From Himantopus leucocephalus (Eukaryota; Chordata; Aves; Charadriiformes; Recurvirostridae), in the NCBI GenBank assembly GCA_003993805.1, contig RSEF01000002.1, positions 6,940,183-7,004,182 of the forward strand: a stretch of 64,000 bases of DNA, in the 5' to 3' direction. Positions 12,528 to 23,640 of this stretch are shown here, in pieces (positions within the stretch are counted from its first letter, which is position 1; each line of letters begins with the position of its first letter). Below the pieces are notes generated by a model. The model did not search any database. It had not been told where the DNA came from and saw nothing but the letters and a program-made list of their open reading frames with translations. Made by a program: the position numbers and the translations under genes.

Positions 12528-12562
12528 GGCAATAATTCCTGCAATTTGCAGGAATTTTTGCC
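12528..12562. repeat. Hairpin-forming inverted repeat, 17-bp stem with one mismatch
   Basis: AATTCCTGCAA (12534-12544) pairs exactly with TTGCAGGAATT (12546-12556) around a single T. After one mismatch, GGCAA (12528-12532) pairs with TTGCC (12558-12562). At 35 nt it is shorter than a microRNA hairpin and has a one-base loop. Confidence 0.9.
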
Positions 12563-14694
12563 TTTTGGTGTATATAGTGTTATCACCTCCAATAACGGCA
12601 GCTAACATCTCCATGAGATTCGGCAGACTATGAATACACAAGTCTTTGAATGAGCATGTACGGTGACCAAGGTTCATTTGCTCTCATCTCCTTCTCATTA
12701 AGGGCTGCATGACAGACACACTCATCCAAACATGCACATTGATGAAGCTCTCACTCTCCAAAGAACAGTGAAAGTGGGCCGGATTCATGCCCGGGGTAGG
12801 CTTATGGGCTTTGCATCACTGGACCTTTTCAATGAATGATTTTTTTCAGTTTAAAAAAACCCCACGTTTCTATTTTCACATCTCCATGCCTCCTGTTTGG
12901 GAATGCACTCAGGATTTCTAATTACTTTGCAATGAAGTTTCTCCATAGCTCCAAAGCTGATTAAAAAGAGCACCCAGTGAAGAGGTCAGATCCCTGGATG
13001 GTGTAAAAGCAGTGGTTCTCAAGCGAAGTAAAAAAATTTTATAAGACCTAATTCTACTTTTTTTTTTTCTTGTAATAATATGCGTTGGGTGTCAGCACTG
13101 TCCCTCACTGCTCCCCCTCTGCACAGTGCATGTCACTATCAAAAGCTGTTTATCTTAGTTCTAGGAAGATGGACTAAGTGTAAAAAATACAATTCATAAC
13201 ACTAAATAAAAATAAGAGTTAGAATATACAGGGTAGGGGCAGTTAAGTGCCTACACATTTCAATATCAGCTATGTCTGCAAATTGTCAGCCCAAAAAGGT
13301 CATTAAAATAATCTGGCCTTTTATCAAGAGCAAACTCTTGCTGACTGATAATGCTGAAAACATGATGCTAATTCCAGCCATCTCTGGAAGCTAATTTAAC
13401 CCTTTCCTGAGCATCATACATACTGCCTGTGATATATGAGCTACATTCATGCAAATTTGTTTATTTCCCCATCAAAGGCATTTTCAGTTCATTCTGTAGC
13501 TCTTTAACAAGCTTTTCATCTTGTTGCTATTTTGCCTTCACACCTACTGCCCTATCTTCACAAGGATTCATTCCATTCCCTTGAGATGTAAGCACTAGCT
13601 GGGTTTGGAGGAAAAATAAGAACAAGTATCATTTGCACTTCCTTTACAGACTTCCCTGTCCCTGTCAGGTGCCAAAACACTCACCTCCCATTAACTTCAA
13701 CGTGAGACAGTGGTGACTTTGCTAACAGCATTCAGCTTTTTTCACATTTGGGTACCTCACAGATTTCTGCAGATACCGGTAACAATTTCATTAATGAGTA
13801 GCGATTTTGATAACTTACATACAAGAGCATAGAGGGCTATCAGGTCTAATGACAGAGCTGCAGATCTGCTTACTCGGAAGATAGGATGCCTTACATGTCT
13901 TAACCAATCTAAGCAACATCCCACATGGTTTTCAGCATCCCCTGCGTGCTGGGTGATAACTGCAAACACATCCCTCTGATAAAAAGTAATGCACGCCCTT
14001 TGCTACAGCTTTAAACCCACTGACACCGTGGGATTTCTGGATTAAACGGATTCCCCTCAAATATTTGTTTTACATGATAGATTATTTGTAAGAGGTTTCA
14101 AATGCTCCAGCCTTCAGTGAATGGCTGACTCTACAGCTTTTGCTATCACTGCCCCTTTTGATTTCCTTAGGTTTTCTTTCCTTGAGATCAAGGTGATCTA
14201 TTTTTAGTGGAGGGACTGGTTAAGTGAAGAGTTGCTATAGTGACAGATAGCTGATACAAACCAAGTCCCACTGCAATTCCTCCGGCTGGTAAATGAACAC
14301 TACCCAAAGTGGGGCAGCAGCTGGGGGTGCCCAGACACTGCTCAGCTCAGGGCTGCATTAATAACTGCCCAGGACTCTCAAGGTCACGCTTAATGTATAT
14401 GAAATAGCCAGAAGGCAGCCCGGGTGCCTTTTGTATGAAACACACATCTCACTGCCTTTGTTGACTCAATAAATGCTTTGGTGTCAGTCACGGCCTTTGC
14501 AATGGTCTCCTTGTACTGGTTTGATGATACAAATCAGCTGCACAAGCAGCCCGAGCTGCCTCTACCTAAGACGTCACTCTGTTCCTGAAAATTTATCAAA
14601 AGAAGAGCAGTTGTATGCCAGCGTTGAGAACTGGGTGGAAAAAGATGCACAATCAGGATATTGCAACTTCAGCTTTCCTTGCAACTGAACAGCT

Positions 14695-15500
14695 GAGCAT
14701 CACAGAAATGTTGGTTGGAAAGGACGTCTGGAGGCCTCTTCTCAAATCTCACACTCAAAGCAGGTCTGGTATCAGCCAAGACCAGGTCAGCCATGGCGTT
14801 GGCTAGCTGAGTTTTGAAAACCTCCAAGGATGGAAAGGCCACAACCTCTCTAGATCACTTGTGCCAATGCTGCACCACCCTCTTGAGGGAGTTTTTGCTA
14901 ACATTCAGTCTGACCCTTCTCAGCCAAAACCTCTTCTCTTTTACTCCTTCTTTTACCATCTGCCCCTACTAAGAAGAGTTTGGCTCTATCGCCTTTGAAA
15001 CTGCCCTTCAGGTAGTTGCAGGCTGCTATTAAATTGCCCCTTAGCCTTCTCTCTGCTGAACAAAAAGAACCCAGTTTCCTCAACCTCTCCTCACAGATCC
15101 CAAGACATCTGCTCTAGGTCCCAAAACATCTTGGTAGTCTTCCAGGGAAACCCTCTCCACTTCCCCAGCATTTTTCTGACAGGGGGACCAGAAATAGGAC
15201 ACCCTATTCCAGGTGCAGCCCCACCAGCCCCAGGTGGAGTGGGATAATAACCTCCCTTGACTGGATTGCTCCGTTCCTCCTAATGTAGCACAATATGAGG
15301 TTCACCCTTTTGGTAACGACAGCACACTTTGGGATCATTTTCCAGATAATATCCACCACAACCCCCAAGTCTTTCTCACTGGGAGTCAGTCATCAGTGCC
15401 CAGCACGTACTGCTGCACAGTCTTATCTCACCCACCATCCATGTCACTAATGAACGTTATCAGTCCCCATACTGATCCCTGGGTGTTGACCATCCCTAAA
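14695..15500 (-). mobile_element. CR1 LINE fragment, about 0.8 kb, minus orientation
   Basis: The left end, CATCACAGAAATGTTGGTTGGAAAGGACGTCTGG, is the CR1 3' region in reverse. Successive CR1 landmarks follow in order: CCTCCAAGGATGGAAAGGCCACAACC, CTTCAGGTAGTTGCAGGCTGC, CCAGTTTCCTCAACCTCTCCTCACA, TTCCAGGTGCAGCCCCACCAG, CCCCCAAGTCTTTCTCA and CCATACTGATCCCTGGG. The corresponding ORF2 frame is riddled with stops and indels. It is the longest CR1 copy in the window. The right boundary is approximate because similarity fades past the CCCTGGG landmark. Confidence 0.9.
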
Positions 15501-18500
15501 TTCAGGTATGTCCCTTGGGAAATGTCAACATTATTCCAGCTTCTCATCCTTTCAACTCGGTCCTTCTCTCAAGGAGGCTGGTACAATCCTCACCTCTGAA
15601 CACCCACTGAACTTTTGTTGCCACTATTGCAGCAAGAACCTCTCCGTTGCAAACTTTTCATCTCACTCACGTCTCTGGGTGGTTTTCCATCTCATTTCTC
15701 CCTCATCTATATTTCTTAAATTGATTTCTTGCCCTGTTCCTGTTTATTATCTCTAGTTATACCATATGCAAGCAGCAGAGATGTCACAAATCATCTGTTC
15801 CTCTCCAGGAGCATCACCCGCCAGGAAAGGCAGGATTGTCGCAAGAATCCTGCGTACGCTGTCATAATTCTTGCACTGACTGAAATAAAACCGCGGGGCC
15901 AGATGGGCAGGATCTGTTAAACAGTGCGGCAACTGTAGCTCTGAGCGTGTCAAAAGGGTCCTTGTTACCCCATGGAGAATACAGCACTGGGAAGCAGCTG
16001 TTTTCCAATGCCTGGAAAAAACTCCAAAGAAACAACAGGATGCTCTTAATTAATGTCAGCTAATCCTATCATCCCTCCTCCAGCTAAGTCACCCCAACTT
16101 TGTCAAAGGAGGAGCAGAAAAAGGACAGGATGGGAACTCTTCAGTGCAAGCGTGCGATGCAGCACTGGGGTCTGTCCTTAAACCAAGTAAGGCTGCGTGA
16201 CCTTTCCGGCATGGAGAATTCAAGCCTCTAAGCCAAGCCCACCAGCCGCACAATGATATCTCACAGAGCAGCCCTTCATCTCTTGAGCCCTAAGCCTTCG
16301 CATTTCCGTACGACTCTGTAATGACAATAAAATGGCTAAAACAATTTCGAGGCGTTAAATCCCACCACTCCGAGCACTTTTAAGTCCTTGAACTGCTTTT
16401 AGGTTGGACAAGAATAAAGGTGAAAGTAGAAAACAGCTGAATCCTGGTAATTCCTGGGATTTGCTGATCCAATAAACCTGACAAACAAACTGCCTTAACA
16501 ACATCTTTGAAATTGCGCTCTTGGGCAATTCATTGAAACTTTGAGCAAGGAGTCAATAGTCCAAAACATTGATTTCTAATTAAACAGAAGTAGCCACCTA
16601 CCTAAATGCTACTGTCAAGTGGAATTTTAGGCTGTGAAAACAGTTCTGGGCTTGAAAATTGCTTTTAAAGCCTGGCAACAGCATTTGTAATATAGATGCA
16701 TGCAAATATAAATAAATTGTGGTCTAGCTTAGCACATTCAAAACAAGGAGAAAGTCAGACTAGGACAAAAGCTTCTTATACAGATATTCTTCTGAAAGTC
16801 AGAGCCCTTGAAAAGTACAAGCAAAAGGAGGCAGAAAAAAAGCTGGTGCAATAATGCTGAGAATGCAATTTTGATCACACATGGAAATCAGTAATTCCAG
16901 TGATTTTTGGCACATAGGTTGTGAGCCTCCAACATTCAGCATGAAGACACTCCAGGCTGCGTTCTTTAAGCTGAGATGTCATGTATGGAAGTCTTATCTA
17001 CATCATCTTCTTTTCACCTCAAAAATGAATCAGATGATAGTTAATTATATCACAAGGTAACTGAGATAGTTTTCCAGCCTTATATACATATCAGAAGTGA
17101 CCATAACCACATGGACTCCTCCCACATGGGAGCTCTTCCTGCCCAAAACCTGTGCAGTTTGTAAAATAGCCTGCCAAAAAGGAGACTGGCCCTGCTGGTA
17201 TCACCCACCACTTTGTTGACAACAGCACGTCAATGCTGAGTAATTCAGTCATTTATAGTAATACAGGTATTTTTGATCAAACTTTGCGACGAGATGCACA
17301 AAGCTGCCAGGAGCAGGACTGGGAAGAAGCATCAGTGGGCAGATACATTTGCAGCACCGATCTGTAAATTTGTGCCTCAAGAGAACATACTGTATTTTTA
17401 CGTGTATAACCTGCCCTTCAGACAAAAATAACTTTATTTGAAAATAAATTATTTGGAGAGTATGCATTCTCAGACAACTCATCGTGAGGGCAAGGAGTCT
17501 ACATCTTCTTTAAGCCCACAAAGGGCTGCAAAGGAGGGATGCTGCTGGGCTCTGCACCAGGGAGGGAGCGAAGGAAGAGTCTGGGGCAAAGCACTCTGCT
17601 CAATATACCTCCGTTTCAATTTCCACTATGTCACTGGAGGTTTTCTGGGGTTTATTACTATCTGAATTTACCAGTATCTGCTTGGAAATACCTTGCTGAT
17701 TTTATTGTTTCATGGTCACGGTCCTTTTCCCCCCATTCAGAATGCTTCAAAGCTGCGTACAAAGCTGGGATGTGCCAGAAAGCAGCATCGCAGTGACTAT
17801 AAGGCAGCAGAAAATGGCAAAATAAAAAGTCTCAAACATTTCATGAGGCTCATCACTGGTCTTCTTCTTCACAACCATCCGTAGAAATTTCACAGCTTCC
17901 AGGTCTCAGAGCTCTCTGTAGTACAAGATTAATCAGTACTGATCAGCCAGGGCTGCGCATTTTCTAAAATCACTGTCAGCTCAACAGAGCATGAAAACCA
18001 GTAGAGAAAATCATTAACAAACCAAAGCAGTCTCAGTTTCTCATGCCCAGTCTCTGATGCTGGTGGGTTTAAGCTGCTTTTCAGAAGCAACAGGATTTTG
18101 CTCCTTCAGTTGGCTTATGGCAGCTGCTGGAACATGCAGCGACCCCCACACTTTCATTTTTTTCTCCAGAACTTTTTTCACCATGGTTTCTCCCCCACTG
18201 CTTCATAACAGAAACATCCCACCAGAATGAAAAATATCTCATCTCTGGTCCTCCCACAAGCAGCATCACCCACTTTGGGGCAAAGCACTGGATGAGCTGC
18301 TGCTCCCCAAGCTTGAGAAGCAGGAGATCAAGTCCTGCCTCCTTTTGCAGTTGCTTCTCCATCCTCCTCCCACATGTTTTCTGTCCCTTCTTCTCAGTGC
18401 AACTATCCACAACCCTGCTTGTGCTGACCAACAATGACGTGAGCCAGGCTGAAGCATCCCCTGGATTTCCATTTGCATTTGGAGAGGTGAACTGCCTGGT

Positions 18501-19089
18501 CTTTGGTTTGGTGTAAGTCCCTCCCCATGGACTGCTGTCTGAGCTGGTTACATCCTATGGCACGTTAACTCCATGTGTTGATCACTGATACAGTCACCAC
18601 GTCTCTGCTGCCGGGAAGGAAGAGTATAATTTCTCTGCTTGACACATGATCCACACTCACCCCCAACTCCAGGTATCTGGGAAGGACCATGTCAAGCTAC
18701 GGAAGCAGAACTGTTCATTTTTGACTGAGAGGGGAAGACATTTCCTTTTGAGTTGAGTATTTGAAGATACTCTAAAATATGGCACCTCCCAGATCTGCTC
18801 TAGAGCCTCAGCAGCCCTCCATCCCATGGCGGTTAGCAGGGACACGAGATAAAATGTGTGCACTGAGTGCCACCACTGTGGCTACAGCAAGTTATGGAGC
18901 GACCTGGGGACAAGCCCCTGCCCTTTGCACCGGGACCACTGGATTCATGTATATGGAGGGGGGCAAAGCATGTTTGCACGTGTATGTATTGGGGTCTGTG
19001 TCATTCAGTGGGCTCACTCCTAATGTAGTCCTAATTTGCAGCTAATTGTAACAGTTGGCAGGGAAATTGTCCTCGAGAGCATTATTGAG
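15501..19089. other. Intron sequence, nothing recognised
   Basis: This is unique-looking intronic DNA. The open frames around 18.1-18.5 kb and 17.4-17.9 kb overlap on both strands and look random. No repeat family, hairpin or splice pair stood out. Confidence 0.55.
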
Positions 19090-19177
19090 GTGGGACAGGT
19101 CAGGGGCCCAGGGGCAGCACTGAGGTTTGCTTNGTGGGACAGGTCAGGGGCTAAGGGGCAGCACTGAGGTTTGCTTG
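19090..19177. repeat. 44-bp tandem duplication with N at the junction
   Basis: GTGGGACAGGTCAGGGGC to GAGGTTTGCTT occurs at 19090-19133 and again at 19134-19177, differing only at CC/TA within and at the last base (N versus G). The single N falls exactly on the junction base (19133). This is a true minisatellite pair or a collapsed or false join in assembly. Confidence 0.9.
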
Positions 19178-20613
19178 GAGCCCCTTGGACCCGGCTTGTT
19201 GGGGCCCAGCTTTGGCCCCTGCTGATTAAAATCCACAGCAACAAATCCTAAGAGGAGCAGCATGGGCAAGGAGAAGCTCCTGGGCATTTCCATGTGGCTA
19301 AAAGTCTCCAAAATGAGCAGTTTGAGGCTAAATGCCTGGGCACAAGGCAGTGCCAGGGGTCACAGCAGCCACGTGTGCTGCAGAGCAGTTCCTTCGCTGG
19401 GCACTCATGGCTCGGGTAAGGAAGAAACGCTTTTAACTTTATCCCTTTTGCATGTGTCATTCAATCCTTCACGGAATAGATGGTGTCCTTTAAAGGGCAG
19501 AGCAATTATCCTCGCTGGGGCCAAAGAGTTGTCCCCTTCAGAAATGCCACAGAGCCTATCTATTTACAACACACCAGGATGCAGCAAGACTGGGCAGGCG
19601 GAGAAGCTGCCAGCAACCCTGCACAGGCAAGCAGCAACTGTAATAGGAAGGAGGAAACTCTGTGGTGGCGATCCAGAGGTTGGAGAAATTTTGGATAATC
19701 CCAGTCCTCAGCCCTGCCAAAATCATGTTGCATAAATCACCTTCCCTGCTGTTTGGTGGATAGCTCAAGCTTTGAGGTCTCTCCCTGTTGGCTCCCGGAG
19801 CAATGCTGCAGGCTCTCTGCCTTCGCCCCACAGCTCTTCTCCTCTCATTTGCTCCTTATGCTCATTCACGCTTTCCTCTTTCCCCTCTCTGTGTGCTCTC
19901 TGCTTCTGTTTGGACACACTAAGTTTTCCCCTTGCTGTTCACTTGGCATCAAAGGACTGTAAGGCTCCAAAAACAGGGAGCTACAGGTATGCCCACCCTT
20001 GGCAATGCCACCCACCACTTCTCTACCAGGATGCAAACCTCTTAATCGGTGCAGAGGAAGGATGGGGTTTAGCTCAACTGATACACAGAAGAAAGTACTC
20101 CTTGATAACTTTAGTTGCAGTGGCCTGATGGTATCTGCCCCTGGGAAGATGAGAAGCTGCACTGGCCCAATCCTATTTACAATGACGAGAGGACTCTTCT
20201 TAAAAAGACTTGCAGAGATGGCCAAGAAAAATCAGAAATCCCAGATTCAACTAGTCCAGGTGACAAAGCACCCCTTTCCAAGGCATCAGGGGACTTTTTC
20301 CTCTTCTTTCCTTTCCCACCCCTTTCTGAATACAATCCAAGTTCATTCAGCAACAGTGAGGCTGCCGCAGCAGCACAGCCTTCCTGGGAGAGTGGGGTGG
20401 GAAAGTTCATGTTGGATTGCCATCAGTCATTTCTCATCCCTGATGATAGACGGCAACTAAAGAGGATGCACCAGTGCGTGACCAAACCTGATGAGCCACC
20501 AAGTCTGGTTGCTACCAACGCTCCTGCACGCCACTAATACTGATCATAAAACCTGCTGAGTGCCGGTGGTTCCCTTGAGAGCTGCTCAGAAAGTATTTAG
20601 TAAGGCGTAATAG

Positions 20614-20873
20614 CTACAAGATACAGATTAAATCTAGCAAATAATGCAAAGCTTTTGTTTTGAAATTTCCCTGCAAATAATTAAGGCCATTTAAGAAAAA
20701 AAAAACAAAGCAGCATTTGCAAGTGTTAACCCATTTCCTGAANACTACAAGATACAGACTAAATCTATAGCAAATAATGCAAAGCTTTTGTTTTGACATT
20801 TCCCTGCAAATAATTAAGGCCATTTGGGGAAAAAAACAAAGCAGCATTTGCAAGTGTTAACCCATTTCCTGAA
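20614..20873. repeat. 129-bp tandem duplication separated by a single N
   Basis: The block CTACAAGATACAGA to CCCATTTCCTGAA occurs at 20614-20742 and again at 20745-20873. The copies differ by a 2-base indel (CTAGC versus CTATAGC), A versus C after TTTTG, and AAGAAAAAAAAAA versus GGGGAAAAAAA. An N at 20743 lies between them. An N flanked by near-identical ends suggests two allelic or overlapping contig ends placed side by side rather than a real duplication. Confidence 0.9.
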
Positions 20874-22807
20874 AGAAATCCAGACTCCACTGGGATGGCA
20901 GAGGCAATCCCTGCAGCAGCGCATCCGAGGAAGGCAGTAACACAGGCACATCCCGTTTGCTTTTTCCCCACTCTTGTGACTTCGTAGCTCTCCGTTCCCA
21001 ATGATAATGTGATGCAGGGAGCTGACCAGGTCATGCTCTTACAAGAATGGCATCTGCAAAGTCTGTAGAGTACTCTGCAGAAAACACTGCTTAATGCTCA
21101 CTGTGTACCACTGGAGTGGGCTCCAGAGCTGGATTAATGGGAATGAGGATAACGAGGAGCATATTTTTTGGCATTTCTGACATTACACTTTCAACTTTTT
21201 TTATAACTCCGTCACAAATGTTACACTTCATACAGCCAGTACTCTTGGTGCAGGATTTTATTCTTCTCTGTGGAGGAAGGGAAGGACGAGGTTTAGATTC
21301 AGACTCCGAGGAAGACTTGCAACACTATGTTTGGTGCTTCCTTCACCAAATCCTTTTGTTGGGTATTCCCTTCTCATTGATGAAACCACAAGAAGAGAAT
21401 GAATTAGTGGCTCAAAGTGCCATTAATCACTCATTCAACAAATCACATAGGTGTTTCTGCCTATGTGAGAATTTAGGGGTTTTAATTAGAAATTTGGGAA
21501 TAAATTTTACATCTGGGCAATCTGTAATCTAAATTTTCCCCTCTTCTTGCATAAACTCCGTTACCTGTCTGTGTGCATCCTGCTGACATTGTGAAACTCC
21601 AAAGATCTGGGTCATATCTCATTCACATCACCTTAACCTTACACTACCGCTCCACCAGAAACCCTCCAATGGATTTAGGGGAATGCAGAACAAGGCACAG
21701 TACCTTAGGTTTAAAAACACTTAACTGTACAAAACAGGAACAAAAGGAGAAGCATTTGCAAGAAGGACACCTTAAAAACAACACAACAAACAACTAAATA
21801 AATTGCAAAATATTAAATAATAGAAAAACAAGCTTTCTGGGCAGCCACCATCCATCAATAGCAACTTCCTATCACTAAATCTGTATGTACCTCTCCGCAT
21901 CATCCATATGGTCCAACACTACTCATACCTTCGTCATTCTGCTGGATTTAACGCAGTGACTCCTGACCAATAGAGAGTGAAGAAGAGCCTTGCCTACCGG
22001 TTGTACGAGTCAGCCTCTCTAAACTGTGCCTTACCCGGCTGATTCAGTGTAACACCACTTTTAAACCTCTTAGTCACAGGACAGAAGCTCTCAGCAGCGC
22101 TCATGGTCTTTGGGGAACCACAGAGTTGTAAAACAGCTACCATTAGTCCATTTAGGAAATGTATTAAACATTTCTTCACTATTTTTAAGAAATAAGTCCA
22201 GATCCTGTTGGAATACCCCTTGTCTCCTGGCCAGCTGATCCTTACGTGATACACAGACTCTCCAACACACACAACTCAGCACCTGGACTAGAGTTAACAC
22301 TCAGTGACCAGGAAAAGCTTTTGATTAACGGAGAAAGGTCCTTAATTGCAACTCAAACACAATCATAATGGCAACTTCAGTATCAGAAAGATAGGTTTTT
22401 AAATGTATTACTTACCTGATTGATAGGCATTTTTTCTCTACTTAAAATTCATCTTTCAATATGCAGTGTTAGCCCCAAATTAGCATTTAGTTACCACTCT
22501 TCAATTAAAGTAACAGTAATCAACAGCCCCTTCTGAATCTATTTCATAGTGTTTACTGTAAACCTTCCCACAACATCAGTCTTTTTGTAAAGGTTATATC
22601 TGACATGTGTTACAGGTGTCAGCTAAGATGTTCATCTCTGGTGCAAACCAACATAGAAACAACCTCCACACAACAACTGCACGATTCAGTCAATGAAAAT
22701 CGGGAAGCACAATATTGTCGCTCGATTGTTCATTATCCCCCACTCACTGCCCTCTCCCAAAGACCGATGTCCCTCCTTTTCAGATGGGTAACGCAGAGGG
22801 TCCCTAC

Positions 22808-22913
22808 CGAACAGGCCACGAGGATCGGACTGGCGTCTCTCCGAGCTTTTGCACTGCTCCTTTCTCTTCTTGCTCCCTCTAAAGCTACCAAAACGCTTCA
22901 TGAGCTGCAACAT
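22808..22913 (-). CDS. PRKAG2: Candidate alternative first coding exon of PRKAG2 (short gamma-2 isoform)
   Basis: A minus-strand open frame in intron 3 starts with ATG at 22913-22911 and has a second in-frame ATG at 22901-22899. It encodes a basic, Ser-rich peptide containing MKRFGSFRGSKKRK and ERRQSDPRGLF. A donor-like GTAGGG follows at 22807-22802, leaving 35 codons plus one base from the first ATG or 31 plus one from the second. Exon 3 also leaves one base, so this exon would join exon 4 in the correct frame. A stronger donor, GTGAGT at 22747-22742, is also in phase 1 and would extend the exon to 22748. PRKAG2 is known to make a variant (gamma2-3B) from an alternative first exon in intron 3; position, strand and phase fit, but I cannot align to it here. 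Both ATGs have weak contexts (C at -3). The frame is open upstream and acceptor-like CAGs lie at about 23003 and 22931, so a cassette exon is possible. Confidence 0.6.
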
Positions 22914-22942
22914 GCGCTCGCACGGCAGCAGCTGTCGGTCAT
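22898..22942 (-). other. Short upstream ORF ending in an ATGA overlap with the second start codon
   Basis: On the minus strand an ATG at 22942-22940 (G at -3) opens a 14-codon frame, shifted relative to the candidate exon, and ends with TGA at 22900-22898. That TGA shares two bases with the in-frame ATG at 22901-22899 (ATGA). If the transcript starts upstream of 22942, this uORF would be met first by scanning ribosomes, could suppress the ATG at 22913 that lies inside it, and could allow reinitiation at 22901. Transcript structure is unproven. Confidence 0.4.
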
Positions 22943-23640
22943 GCCCAGGATTGAAGAAAAAAGGCAGCACGAGGGGCAAGGAAAGGTGTCGCTTACACCA
23001 ACTGCCCAGGTGCGAGAAAATAAAGCTCCAGAAAGACTGTGTAGCTGCAAATAAGTCCAGCTCGCCGGCGGTTCAGCTCCAAGGCGCTTGGTTGTGGTCT
23101 TCGTGGAGAGCCGCCCTGCAGCAGGCTGCCAAACCTCACACGCCAGGCGCTTGCAGTCTTAATTACAGCATACAGTGACTTGCCTGCAAGTATCTGTGGA
23201 CACGGAGAGAAGTTCAAAGTCTGCCCTGCTTGTAGCCACAGAGCTCTTATCCGTCAGCCGTCAGAAGTCTCGGAGACCGAAGCAAAGTTTCCCAGCAGAT
23301 CAGCTCATGCGGAAAAGGTCAGGAACCGCCTGATAAGTTCCCTCGTTTAAAAAACACTAACTATGCAAAGGAACCACAAGCCCTCTTGAAGGGAATTGTC
23401 ATGTGCAGCTCGGCATGATGACTCTTTAAAAAGGCTGTAAAAAGAAACCACCCCTGGACAGACAATTCCTGGCAGCGAGCGTCCCGGGCACACTCGCACC
23501 CTGACATGACATCACCCAACTATTTTGATTCATGTGTGCTGGATCTTCGCAGCGACAGCATAGTCCAGCTGCCTATCGATGAGCTCCGAAACGCCCGGCC
23601 CTCTGCGACTAATGACTAATGGATTAATGGCACAAGCTTC
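22914..23640 (-). promoter_or_regulatory. CpG-denser island upstream of the candidate alternative exon; putative intronic promoter
   Basis: From about 22720 to 23640 CpG dinucleotides are visibly denser than in the rest of the intron, for example around 22910-22935, 23060-23075, 23270-23330 and 23580-23605. This is the neighbourhood expected for an internal promoter. On the minus strand, AT-rich blocks around 23424-23445 (TTTTTAAAG within) and 23345-23355 could act as TATA-like elements. A TGATAA (GATA-type) motif lies at about 23331 and a TGACATCA (CRE-like) motif near 23505. These short motifs occur by chance often, so none is a firm call. The transcription start cannot be placed from sequence alone. 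Confidence 0.4.

Noticed and set aside
19262..19735. 157-codon plus-strand frame, the longest in the window
   Set aside because: Composition looks random, it overlaps other frames on both strands in the same kilobase, and no known family matches.
1..22685. Search for PRKAG2 exon 4 on the minus strand
   Set aside because: No minus-strand frame continues the expected Ser/Thr/Pro-rich sequence or the CBS domains; exon 4 must lie beyond the left edge.
22605..23054. 149-codon plus-strand frame over the candidate alternative exon
   Set aside because: It is antisense to the better-supported minus-strand frame and shows no recognisable protein; the CpG-rich, stop-poor composition explains it.
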